DNA of 64,000 nucleotides from Akebia trifoliata (taxonomy: Eukaryota > Streptophyta > Magnoliopsida > Ranunculales > Lardizabalaceae), in assembly GCA_017979445.1 (NCBI GenBank), contig JADQWC010000333.1:62001-126000 (forward strand). Direction: 5' to 3'. Numbering within the stretch: the stretch's first letter is position 1; each line of letters opens with the position of its first letter. This document shows, piece after piece, positions 11,471 to 21,740 of this stretch. A program made the position numbers and the translations under genes. The notes under the pieces are model-generated. The model ran no database searches, was not told where the DNA came from, and was given only the letters and a program-made list of their open reading frames with translations.

Positions 11471-12470
11471 TTATTTCTTAGTTTATTTTTATTACTAACA
11501 TATTTGTTGGTTGATTCACTTTGTTGTGTTTATGATTTTCTCTTCTATGTTGGAATGCATGTAATATTTATTTTATTATCTTGTTGTGATTCAAAGTTGT
11601 AAGGGTTGATATATATTGTAACGCACTTGTGCACATTCGATTCATATCTCATTGTACAAACCACCTTCTCCTATTTTAAAAATCTAACCCCGGATGCCAG
11701 TACTCTCAAGCCCCCTAGATCATTCATTTGGGGAGGCGGGGAGGAGAACATCAACCTCAATCACCAACCTAAGAAGTGTACATTTCAATGTGCATGGAGC
11801 TTTAAAGATTAAGTAACCTCAAACCACCTATAGCCGCATGCATCAAACTATGATTAGAGGCATAGGACACAAATGTCAAGATGTATCAACCCTTGGATAT
11901 CTTGTAATCTTCTTTTTTTTTAGCCCTTGAAGGCAAGGTTGTAATGTCAAAGGGGCAAAGTTGTATAGATTTTAGGCTTTTTTTTCTTTATTTCCTTACA
12001 TGTCCCCCTAGGTAAAGGGGGAAATCTGTATATATTTTTATGCTTTGCATCATAAAAAATAAAAAATAAAAAATAAAAAATTGTACCCCAAGCCAAAAAA
12101 CAGAGGCTATGTACCTCAAATCTTTAAAAAAAAAAATTGCAAAAATTAAGGTTCTGGTCCGTTTTTAAATAGCGGACCAATACAAAAACTCTTCGGTCCG
12201 TTCATTAAAAACGGACCCTAAAAAAAAAAAAAAAAAATTTTTTGCTCATTTTGTCTCTTACATCAGTCTTGACAACTTTTCTTTTGGACTTTATTTTTCT
12301 TTTAAGTTTTAAGGCTTGAAAATGATTAAATAAGTCATTTCTTAGTTAAACTTAGGGTCTACCCCTCGCCACTTTGTATTTGACCCAAATGGAGCTCGCC
12401 TCCACTCTACCTATCAAAGTTGATCCGGACCCAATGTGACACACTATCAACCTTACCCATAACTACTCTG
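11471..12470. other. Unassigned AT-rich sequence between T1 leader and tandem array
   Basis: This stretch lies inside the insertion that separates the two parts of the T1 leader. It does not match the T2 3' LTR by eye. It contains AAAAAT-type tandem repeats (about 12053-12080) and two small hairpins with arms GGTCCG/CGGACC (12156-12178 and 12195-12217). It may be the T2 5' leader, or filler left after loss of the T2 5' LTR. No supported gene was found; a 68-codon open frame at 11606-11812 has no recognisable features. Confidence 0.5.
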
Positions 12471-13865
12471 AATCGGGTCTGTGACTCGTATCCACACCAA
12501 AATGGGTCCACGACTCATATCCATTTCCAAATGGGTCTATAACCCATACCCACTTCGAACTAGGTTTACGACCCATATCTACTTCTAGATGGGTCCACGA
12601 CCCATACCATATCCAATTGGGTCCATAACCCACATCCACTTCCAATTGGGTCCACGACCCATACCATATCCAAATGGGTCCATAACCCATATCCATTTCC
12701 AATTGGGTCCACGACCCATATCTACTTCCAAATGGGTCCACGACCTGTATCCACTTCTAATTGGATTCACGACCCATACCATATCCAAATGGGTCCACAA
12801 CCCATATCCACTTCCAATTGGATCTACGACCCATACCACTTCTAAATGGGTCCACAACCCATATCCACTTCAAATTGGGTCTACGACCCATACCACTTCT
12901 AAATGGGTCCACGACTCATACCATATCCAAATGGGTCCACAACCCATATTCACTTCCAATTGGGTCCATGACCATATCCACTTCTAGATGGGTCCACGAC
13001 CCATACCATATCCAAATGGGTCCATCACCCATATCCACTTCCAATTGGATCCACGATCCATATCCACTTCCAAATAGGTCCACCATCCGTATCCACTTCT
13101 AATGGATTCACGACCCATACCATATCCAAATGGGTCCACAACCCATATCCACTTCCAATTGGATCTACGACCCATACCACTTCTAAATGGGTCCACAACC
13201 CATATCCACTTCAAATTGGGTCTACGACCCATACCACTTCTAAATGGGTCCACGACTCATACCATATCCAAATGGGTCCACAACCCATATTCACTTCCAA
13301 TTGGGTCCATGACCCATATCCACTTCTAGATGGGTCCACGACCCATACCATATCCAAATGGGTCCATCACCCATATCCACTTCCAATTGGATCCACGATC
13401 CATATCCACTTCCAAATAGGTCCACCATCCGTATCCACTTCTAATTGGGTCTACGACTCATATCCACTTCTAAATGGGTCCACGACCCACACCACTTCCA
13501 AATGGGTCCACCACTCGTATCCACTTCTAATTGGGTCCACGACCCATATCCACTTCTAAATGGCTCCACGACCCACACCACTTCTAAATGGGTCCACGAC
13601 CCATATCCACTTCTAAATGGGTCCACGACCCATACCATATTCAAATGGGTCCATGACCCATATCCACTTCCAATTAGGTTAACGACCCATATCTATACCC
13701 AAATGGATCCACAACCTATATCCATTCCAAATGGGTTCACGACCCATATCCACTTCAAATGATTCTACGACCCATATCCATTTCCAAATGACTCCATAAC
13801 CCATATTTATTTCAAGCGAGGTCTACGACTCATACCCACTTTCAGATGGGTCCATGGCCCACATA
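12470..13865. repeat. Tandem array, about 29-bp monomer (GGGTCCACGACCCATATCC)
   Basis: About 45 diverged copies of a 27-31 bp unit with the core TGGGTCCACGACCCA, followed by TATCCACTTC-like sequence. The core is itself a hairpin (TGGGTC, 3-nt loop, GACCCA). A block of about 341 bp (12762-13102) is repeated almost exactly at 13103-13442, so the array has a second, higher-order period. Open frames on both strands here (up to 132 codons) are a by-product of the repeat and not genes. Confidence 0.93.
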
Positions 13866-13946
13866 TGTTTCGAGTCAAGATCACAACTCATACCCAACCC
13901 AACTCAGAGCTATCAGTTAATCTACCTTTTACAAAATGCCTTTTTA

Positions 13947-14310
13947 GATCCGTGCTGATAAACCTTCGGCTTCGTGCCGATAAACCACCAGCTCCGTGCT
14001 GATAACCTTCGGCTCCGCGCCGATAAACCTCCTGCTCCGTGCCGATAAACCTCCGGCTCCGTGCCGATGAACTTCCAGCTCCGTACTTACAAACCTCCGA
14101 CTCCGTGCTGACAAACCTCTGGCTCCGTGCTGATGAACCTTCGGCTCCGTGCCGATAAACCCCCAGCTCAGTGCTGACAACCTTCGGCTCCACGCCGATA
14201 AACCTCCGACTCCGTGCCGATAAACCTCCGGCTCCGTGCCGATGAACCTCCAGTTCCGTGCTGACAAACCTTCGATCCATGCCAATGAACCCTAACTCCG
14301 TGCTGACAAA
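13947..14310. repeat. Tandem array, 22-bp monomer (CCTCCGGCTCCGTGCCGATAAA)
   Basis: About 16 copies of a 21-22 bp GC-rich unit. The middle of the unit, CGGCTCCGTGCCG, can fold with arms CGGC/GCCG. The array lies between the 29-bp array and T2 gag. Open frames on the minus strand (113 and 146 codons) come from the absence of stops in the unit and are not convincing genes. Confidence 0.92.
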
Positions 14311-14439
14311 AAATCCAACCTCAACCAAATTCAGGATTTTCTTAATGCAACTTTACCAATTAAACCGATCTGACCTAATAAATCATCATGCATCTTTATT
14401 ATGTAAACGATATATTAACGCCTAACCTCTTAACCACAG
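14311..14439 (+). other. Spacer before T2 gag
   Basis: Short AT-rich sequence without a recognised feature. It ends CTCTTAACCACAG directly before the gag reading frame, which resembles a 3' splice site, but the pyrimidine tract is weak. Confidence 0.4.
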
Positions 14440-15516
14440 GTGGCCAAACGACCTAGAAAAAAGTACTTACCACCTGACAATCCTCCATATTTTCTATGCT
14501 TGCAACCAATCATGAATACTTCAGAGCAACCTCAACAAACAGTGACAGAAGTAATAACAGATCTCACCTCGAAGCTAGATATAGTAGTGAAGGCATTGGA
14601 AAAATATGATAAAATTTTAGATCTACTAATGGAAAATCCAAGCATCATTCAAGCTATACAACATCAGGCATCCGGTTCGAATCAGGCTATACCCGAACAA
14701 CTGTAACAACAACTTCTACAAGCACTGAATACCTTACCACCCACCGTCTCTACCAATCAAGAACCACCAATTCACATTCACTGCAATCCACCACGACATG
14801 AGGTCATTCAAGAGGAAGAATGTGAATTCAGGGCAGCTGAAGTAAGGAGTACCACAGAAGAGAAACTTACCAACAAGCTCGAGATAGTCGAGGAGGAGAT
14901 TAGAAAGATGAAGGGCAAGGACTCCGTAAGTGGAATGAGGTTCAGAGACTTCTGCCTATACCCCAATGCACCATTACCACCAAAGTTCAAGTGTCCTGAT
15001 TTCGAGAAGTATAACGGCATTGGATGTCCTCTATCACACTTGAAGCTTTATTATGGATCCATGTGCCAATTTGGGGATGACGATAGGTTGTTGGTTCAAC
15101 TCTTTCAAAGAAGTCTAACAGGGGTGGCCCTTTCATGATTTTCGCAATTGGATCACTCTCGAATCAAGAGCTGGCAGGATCTGACTACGATTTTCTCAGA
15201 AGAGAACAAATTCAATACAGATATGGGATTGGACAGGAATGACATGGCCAAGATGACTCGAAAACCAAAGGAAAGTGTGAAAGAATATGCCAAAAGGTGG
15301 CGGGAATCGACCTCCAAAGTAAAACCATCAATGACTGAACAAGAGATGAATACCATATTCATTTCAACTATGGGCCACTCATTTTATACGCACCTAGTGG
15401 GTCATACAACTGCAAGCTTCTCGTCATTGGTCCAAGTGGCGGATCGAGTTGAGGACGATATTCGATCAGGTCTGATCTACGACTTGTCCAGTCTAGGGGC
15501 ACCAACAGGGGGGTCT
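14440..15516 (+). pseudogene. gag: T2 gag, N-terminal and capsid part, broken and cut by T3
   Basis: The frame starts MAKRPRKKYLPPDNPPY and passes two stops: one near 14704, and one near 15137 where a conserved Trp position of the capsid motif (LTGVALS-stop) has become TGA. The capsid part continues in 15148-15516 with SRIKSWQDL, ESVKEYAKRWRES and SLVQVADRVEDDI, typical of Retrotrans_gag. The frame runs straight into the T3 LTR at 15517. The nucleocapsid knuckle is not found on the far side, so sequence was lost at this junction. Confidence 0.88.
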
Positions 15517-17276
15517 TGAAAGCGCCCTCGATCCGCGGGGTGCGCGGATCCGCTTTTGACCCTTAAGGTTTGGGAGTCGCCACCTAGTTATTACGGTCTA
15601 GGAACCAATTTGACCCTACAATGGATAAAAAGAACTAATCTACTATAGAAATCTGAATCCGGGGATCATGTTACGGGGTTAGAAGGTGTTAGGCACTAAC
15701 CCCGCCCGGCCAATGCCGGTCTCTACTTATCCCAAATAGATCTACATTGCTAATGATAAAACCTAGATAAAAAAATAATAAAAAACCTTACCTTCGATCT
15801 ACAAAAGCACTATTCCTCAGATCTAAAAAACAGTTCCTTGTACCGTACTCCTTGCTTCGTTTTGTCTCCGGATCTGATTTCTGATCTCCGAGGCAAGGTG
15901 TGTCTCCTTCTTGGATCTGAATGCTTTGAATTTTGGTGGATTTTTGGGATTGTTTTTGGGTGTTTTTTAGGCTTAAAATAGGAGTAGGGGTGTTAGGGAA
16001 TGAGTTGGGGCTCCAAAATTAGGGTTTTGGAAGGGTTGTGGAGGCTTCTTCACCTACTTTTTCTAGGGTTTTTTCTTTTATACGAAAATAGGGTGTGGAG
16101 GCTCCTATTTATAAAGTTTTTAGAAGCATTAGGGTTTGATTAGGGTTTCTTTTAGGGTTTCAATTAGGGTTTTGACTTAGTCTTTAGGGTTTTAGGGTTT
16201 TGACTTTAGTCTTATGAGATTGACTTGATTAGTTTAGATTAGGGTTTGGATTTAGGGTTTTGACCTTAGTCTTATGAGATTGACTTGATTAGTTTAGATT
16301 AGGGTTTTGATTTAGGGTTTTGACTTTAGTCTTATGAGATTGACTTTAATTTTGACTTCAGTCTTGCTTGATTGACTTTAATTTTGACTTCAGTCTCACT
16401 TGATTGACCTTGACTTCAGTCTTGCTTGATTTACTTTTATTTTGACTTTGGTCTTATTGATTGACTTTAATATCTTGACTTTAGTCTTGCTTGATTGATT
16501 TTAAATTTTGGAGAACCCCTTTCTATTATATCTTTAATTCTTTGGACCCCCAAATGGAGGGGTCCTTAAAGAAATATCCCACGAACCCTCAACAATTTTG
16601 CTTGAGAGTCCAATTAATCGATTTTTTAGGTTCAACTTTTTAAATTAATTTCATTAATGTTTCACTTTAATTATTTAATATTTTATTTACTAATTTCGAA
16701 TTTTTTAATTATGAAAATTATGAAATTACCGTTTTGCCTTCGGAGAGGATTTTTTACGTTTTAAGTCGTTTTTCAATGTTCCAAGATGTTTTGAAATCAG
16801 TTTTTCGTAAGGAATTCAATGGGAATGTTGGTTTTTATCATTTATGAATTTTTTTTCGTGAAATGGTCGTGAATTTTATGAGGGGTATTTTCGTAATTTT
16901 GTCAAATTTTGTGAAATTTGTGAAATGATTTATTTGGTTTCGATTTGTCGTTTTATGTATTTGAGTGGGTTTTCCTAAGGTAATGTAGGCTCTAGGGTTA
17001 TTTTGATGTTAGGGGTATTTTGGTAATTTGGTCATTTTTTAGTGATTTTTATCGTGAAGCTTCTTTTTGGTTTGCAGGATGATGATTTTCTGTTTCTGGG
17101 GTAGTATTTCCTAACGTAGCGTGGTTTCTAAGTTGTTAGTTCGAGATACCTCATCCGGATTTCTGAAACATATCTGGTAACAAAATAAAGCTTGAATAAA
17201 CATCTATCATTGGGAACCTTTGCGATCGGGTTGACGAGTTGATTAATCAGGCGGATGCAAAAATGGGGTGTCTACA
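15517..17276 (-). repeat. 3' LTR of T3
   Basis: TGTAGACACCCC...GGGCGCTTTCA on the minus strand, 1760 bp. It is nearly identical to 25411-27189; differences include a short indel near 15900 and a paired G/A with C/T change in the LTR stem-loop (15674-15704). The polypurine tract adjoins it at 17277. On its other side lies T2 gag, not a primer site, so this is a 3' LTR. A GGACCCC...GGGGTCC palindrome lies near 16548-16569. Confidence 0.95.
16106..16113 (-). promoter_or_regulatory. TATA box of the T3 3' LTR
   Basis: TATAAATA on the minus strand, embedded in CTTTATAAATAGGAGCC. Directly upstream (16130-16320) are several AAACCCTAA motifs and AGTCAA words. Transcription would start about 30 nt further, near 16075. 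Confidence 0.8.
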
Positions 17277-17291
17277 GATGCCCCTCTTTGG
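17277..17291 (-). other. Polypurine tract of T3
   Basis: On the minus strand CCAAAGAGGGGCATC ends exactly at the start of the 3' LTR (TGTAGACACC). A purine-rich run at this place primes plus-strand DNA synthesis in LTR retrotransposons. The same sequence is found at 27190 and, with small changes, at 49116 (T4) and 37521 (T2, AAAGAGGGGCAGC). Confidence 0.88.
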
Positions 17292-17620
17292 CAGAGGGTT
17301 GAAGCAAACTAGATAGCAAATCTATTTTGGTAGAAAATGCGATATCCGAATGCCAAAGCTAGTGACAGTTCATTTTGTAGCCTGATTTAGCAATTCGTCG
17401 GGGTGTTCGGATCCTTGAAAGTTAAACTCTCCCCGAACTAAAAGGTTGTCAGGTCCTCGAGCGAGAGCTCTCACTGATGGCGTCAGATCCTTGAATTTTA
17501 AAGAATTCTCCCTGACTAAAAGAACAAGTGTGCAAGTGTGTGCACTGTGTGAAACTGAGTAAAATCTGAGCATAAACTAAACATAACTGAGCATAAATTG
17601 AGCATAAAAAAATGAATGTC

Positions 17621-18220
17621 TTACTTTACCTACTCTGGGTGAAAGAGTAATAAACAATTTTTTTTGGAAAGTTTTACTCTACCTACTCGGAGTGAAAGAG
17701 TAATGAACTATTTTTCTAGGAGTCCTACTCTACCTACTCGGGGTGAAAGAGTAATGAATTCTTTTTCGGGAGTTCTACTCTACCTACTCGGGGTGAAAGA
17801 GTAATGAACTATTTTTTCTGGGAGTTTTACTCTACATACTCGGGGGTGAAAGAGTAATGGACTTATTTTCTGAGAGTTTTACTCTACCTACTCGGGGTGA
17901 AAGAGTAATGAACTATTTTCGGGAGTTCTACTCTACCTACTCGGGGTGAAAGAGTAATGAACTATTTTCGGGAGTTCTACTCTACCTACTCGGGATGAAA
18001 GAGTAATGAACTATTTTTGGGAGTTCTACTCTACCTACTCAGGGTGTGAAAAAGTAATGAACTATTTTTTCTGGGAGTTTTACTCTACCTACTCGGGGTG
18101 AAAGAGTAATGAACTACTTTTTTCTGGGAGTCCTACTCTACCTACTCGGGGTGAAAGAGTAATGGACTAATTTCCTGGAGTTCTACTCTACATACTCGGG
18201 GTGAAAGAGTAATGAACTAT
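17621..18220 (-). repeat. 50-bp tandem array in T3 3' UTR
   Basis: About 12 copies of a 48-53 bp unit with the core CTACTCTACCTACTCGGGG followed by TGAAAGAGTAATGAACTA. Each unit has inverted arms TACTCT/AGAGTA about 16 nt apart. The same array recurs at 27532-28132. Confidence 0.94.
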
Positions 18221-18224
18221 CTAA

Positions 18225-18878
18225 GTATAATCTGAGAAAAAACCCTCGGCGATATCTGACTAAGCATAATCCGAGAAAGTCCTCGGTGGCAACTGGCTGA
18301 GCATAATCTGAGCAAACCCTCGATGACATCTGGCTGAGCATAGTTCGAGCAAACCCTCGGCGGCATCTGAACATAGTTCCGAGAAAGCCCTCGACGGCAT
18401 CTGAGCATAATTCCAAGAAAGCCTCGGCGACATCTGAGCATAATTCTGAGAAAGTCCTCGGCGGCAACTGAGCATAATTCCAAGAAAACCCTTGGCGGCA
18501 TCTGAGCATAATTCCGAGAAAACCCTCGGCGGCATCTGAGCATAATTCCAAGAAAATCCTTGGCGGTATCTGAGCATAATTCCGAGAAAACCCTCGGCGG
18601 CATCTGAGCATAGTTCCGAGAAAGCCCTCGGCGGCATCTGAACATAATTCCGAGAAAGCCCTCGGCGACATCTGAGCATAATTCCGAGAAAAACCCTCGG
18701 CGGCATCTGAGCATAATTCCAAGAAAACCCTTGGCGGATCTGAGCATAATTCCGAGAAAACCCTCGGCGGCATCTGAGCATAGTTCCGAGAAAGCCCTCG
18801 GCGGCATCTGAGCATAATTCCTAGAAAACCCTCGACGGCATCTGAGCATAATTCCAAGAAAATCCTTGGCGGTATCTA
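18225..18878 (-). repeat. 34-bp tandem array in T3 3' UTR
   Basis: About 19 copies of a unit reading GGCGGCATCTGAGCATAATT then CCGAGAAAACCCTC on the plus strand. Arms CCGAG/CTCGG or CCAAG/CTTGG fold in most copies. Because the unit is 34 bp and lacks stops on the minus strand, all three minus frames are open; the resulting 170-225 codon frames are repeat artefacts. Confidence 0.94.
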
Positions 18879-19359
18879 TCAAGAGGGTAACCTTAGGTTT
18901 GGAGTTCTCATTTTAGGATTAACATTGCTCAAAAACAAAATGTCCCTAGTTTGACAATAAACATGGCATTGAAAATAATTGAACACATCATTAAAAATGC
19001 CCCTAGTATAAAGGGGGGAAATTACATATCTAGAGGAGAAAGAAAAAAATGCCCCTTGTATGAAGGTTTGAAATATTTGATTACCACAAGCGCAATAAAG
19101 ATCCAACTTTTAATTTTATTAAAGATTTTGAGTCAGGCTCAAGAGAACAAAATATTTCCTTTTGAGACTCATCATAGAATTCACCATTCTCTCCATTGGT
19201 TCACTTGGGGAAGTAAGAATTTTCAGATCGATCGTAGACAAGATACTTGTGACTTCTGAATCTATGCCTGGTTTAAGCTGAGCATTGAACTTGATTATTC
19301 AGATTTCTGACGTTTTAGCTCGAACTGCTCTCAGCTTGAGATTTTCTTCTGTGTTTTTT

Positions 19360-19640
19360 TTTATTGCTCTAACTTTTGCCTAGATTGCCTTTCCAGGTTT
19401 TCAATCTATCGAGCTTGCTCTAACTTTTGCCTAGATCGCCTTTTCAGGTTTTCAATCTAGCGAGCTTGCTCTAACTTTTGCCTAGATCGCCTTTTCAGGT
19501 TTTCAATCTAGCGAGCTTTTTCTTTTTTCTTGGCTCTGATTGTTGCCAAAGTTGTCCTTTCAGATTTTCAACTTTGCGAGCTTGCCTTAATTTTTGCCTA
19601 AGTCGCCCTTTTCGGATTTTCAACTTAGCAGGCTTCATCA
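19360..19640 (-). repeat. 51-bp hairpin array in T3 3' UTR
   Basis: Five units of about 51 bp containing TTTTGCCTAGATCGCC and TTTTCAATCTAG or equivalents. Each unit has inverted arms: TAGATTG/CAATCTA, CTAGAT/ATCTAG (twice), CAAAGTTG/CAACTTTG and CTAAGT/ACTTAG. The arm sequences differ between units but still pair. A matching set is present in T4 at about 50720-50945. Confidence 0.9.
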
Positions 19641-20095
19641 TTTTTTTTTATCTTTTCCTTTTCCTCTGACCTTCTAGAATCACTGTCTGATTATGTTCTA
19701 CTACCCTCCTTGACTTTTTCACACGGTACTTAGGAGGACTTTTGTAGGTAGGCTTGGGACTAGGCATAAAATGAAAGAGATTTTGAGGCTCAAAAACCCA
19801 AATGCCCCTTGTGTGGCATTTCATTTAAACTTTTTCTTGAATTTTCTTCCCCATTCTTTTGAATTTTTTCTTTTTAGATTTTTCTTCATCGGGGAATCTA
19901 TTTTTTTATTTTGGTGTGGTCGGGCCTGAAGTAACTTCTCAGGTTGCCTACGTACCCCAAATTTTTGGGATCAGACCAAAACGTAGTTCGGATTTTTCCC
20001 TCCCCTAGGTTAGGTGATCAGGTTAAGAAATAAAAGGCACAATTTTTCTCAGGCTACAAAGGGGTTGAGAAAGGAGATAAAGATTAGGTAATAGG

Positions 20096-20870
20096 AAAAT
20101 TGATTCGGCCAAAAATGGCCTCCTTAATGTAGTACCGTTTGATTTGGTCAAGGTTGGTTGGTTCTGGTAACCTCGATTCCATCATGATCTTGAAGTCTGA
20201 CGATTTTTCCAGACAGTATTTCCTTAATGAATGAATTTCTCCAATTAGGTTCAGACTTTCTCCTATAGTTGAGGAGGAGTGTTCAATTTTCTTTGAAGTC
20301 TGATACTTAAATCCTTGACTTGTAAATGATGAGCTTTGACCTTTTTGTCAAATGCACGGGTGACTCTTCTTAAATAAGCTTGCACATGGTATAGGGCTTT
20401 AACTCGTTTTCTTCGATCAAGTTTAATTCTTCATACTGCTGACGAACCCAATCTATTTCTAACAAATGATTTTCCAACAAGACCCTGAGAGACGAAATTT
20501 CCATTTCAACTGGCAAGACTGCTTTCATGCCATACACTAAGGAGTAAGGAGTAGCTCCAGTAGAGGATCGAATTAGAGTTCGATATGTCCACAGCGTGAA
20601 TGATAATTTTTCTGACCAATCTCGATGTTATTAACTCATTTTCCTGATGATAGTCTTGATACTCTTACTAACTGCTTCAACCGTTCCATTGATCTGAGGA
20701 CGGTAGGAGGATGATTTGTGATTCCGGATCTTCAACTTTGAACACAGAGTAATGATTTATGCTTTGAAGTACGACCCATTATTAGAGATCAATTCAAAAG
20801 GTACCCCCATATCGACTGATAATATATGATTTGAAAATTAAGATGTTGTGAGGATAGCACTGATACATTT
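20096..20870 (-). pseudogene. pol: T3 integrase remnant
   Basis: Nucleotide similarity to T1 2480-3240 and T4 51450-52210 shows the C-terminal part of integrase, from the catalytic-Glu region to the end, in strongly decayed form. No useful frame remains. Near 20870 the similarity jumps to the RT entry region, so a large internal deletion removed the rest of integrase, RNase H and RT. Confidence 0.75.
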
Positions 20871-21480
20871 TTATAACATCTTCTTTGATTCCATTGATAT
20901 AGACGAGTATCCATTCCATGTTGAACAACACCCAAGCTTGTACCTAGCATACCCTCATATGATCACACGAACAAGTCTTTTGAAATTTCTGAGTCAATTC
21001 ATTATCCCCTTGTGTTCCTTTAGGGATAAGATGGTTTCTATTTGAATCTCTTTAGGAATTATTTTTTGTTTCGAGGTCAAAGACCTTTCCTTTCTCAATT
21101 AAAGGTTGAGCTTGACTCTTATCTTCTTGTTCAAAAACAAAATCTATCAAATTATTAGTTAATTCGTTAATGCGCTCGAGGTATTCAAAAATTTCTTTTA
21201 TCCGATCAATTTCAGATGGGGCAACAGACACCTCTATAGACTCGATGAACTAACTTGACTCAATAGGAAAGAGTATACTCAATTAAAAGAAGACATGACC
21301 TTGCTGGAAAAAAGGACTCGAACTAACCCGAATGACTTATGAAAATTCAAGGTAAGTACATACATGAGTTTGATTAGGACTAAGGACTGAGATATTACTT
21401 ACAACCGGTAGGATTGAAGCACTATGATCTTTAGGGAACAACTGGGCGATGTTGAGAAATTCTGAGGTCATTTCTGACTA
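20870..21480 (-). pseudogene. pol: T3 protease-RT linker remnant
   Basis: Decayed match to T4 54540-55230 and T1 5570-6230. Words such as CATGTTGAACAACA, GGGATAAGATGG and GGTATTCAAAAATTTC are recognisable. Protease and gag proper are missing after this piece; near 21455-21490 the match jumps to the gag N-terminus region. Confidence 0.65.
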
Positions 21481-21740
21481 TTGACTTAATATTGACGTTT
21501 ACTCTAACTGACCAGATTTACAACACTAGCTAAACGATGGACGATTGAGCTTAGATACAATGATAACCCTTAAACCTCTTTGAAGGTGAATTTAACCAAT
21601 TTTAGTGTCACCCCCTTAATAACATTTTAAATGAACTCTGAGATTTTATTGAATTTTGTGCACCAATCCATTAAAAAATTCATCCATTCAATGATTATTC
21701 AGAAGGAAAAAATTTTATTGCACTCTTGAAAAATATGGAA
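21480..21740 (-). pseudogene. gag: T3 gag 5' end remnant
   Basis: Short decayed match to the region around the gag start and upstream spacer of T1 (9110-9370) and T4 (59860-60110). The extra ORF is missing between here and 21790. No open frame is left. Confidence 0.6.

Larger units (their letters stand above)
17292..20095 (-). other. 3' UTR of T3 (complete copy)
   Basis: Long non-coding region between the integrase remnant and the polypurine tract. It holds, from low to high coordinates, the 50-bp array, the 34-bp array, a stretch with repeated AATGCCCC words (18935-19065), the 51-bp hairpin array, and a conserved segment (19740-20095) shared with T1 and T4. Tandem repeats in this position are a known trait of Ogre-type elements. 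Compared with 27190-29948 it lacks about 1 kb, apparently deleted between short CTATCAAG repeats near 18877. Confidence 0.85.

Noticed and set aside
12463..13762. Open frames on both strands in the 29-bp array
   Set aside because: Open on both strands and in several frames, with repeated peptides that follow the DNA unit.
14410..14440. 3' splice site before T2 gag
   Set aside because: AACCACAG is present, but the pyrimidine tract is weak and no matching 5' site could be chosen.
18183..18882. Three overlapping 170-225 codon frames
   Set aside because: Same repeat artefact as above, in the first T3 3' UTR copy.
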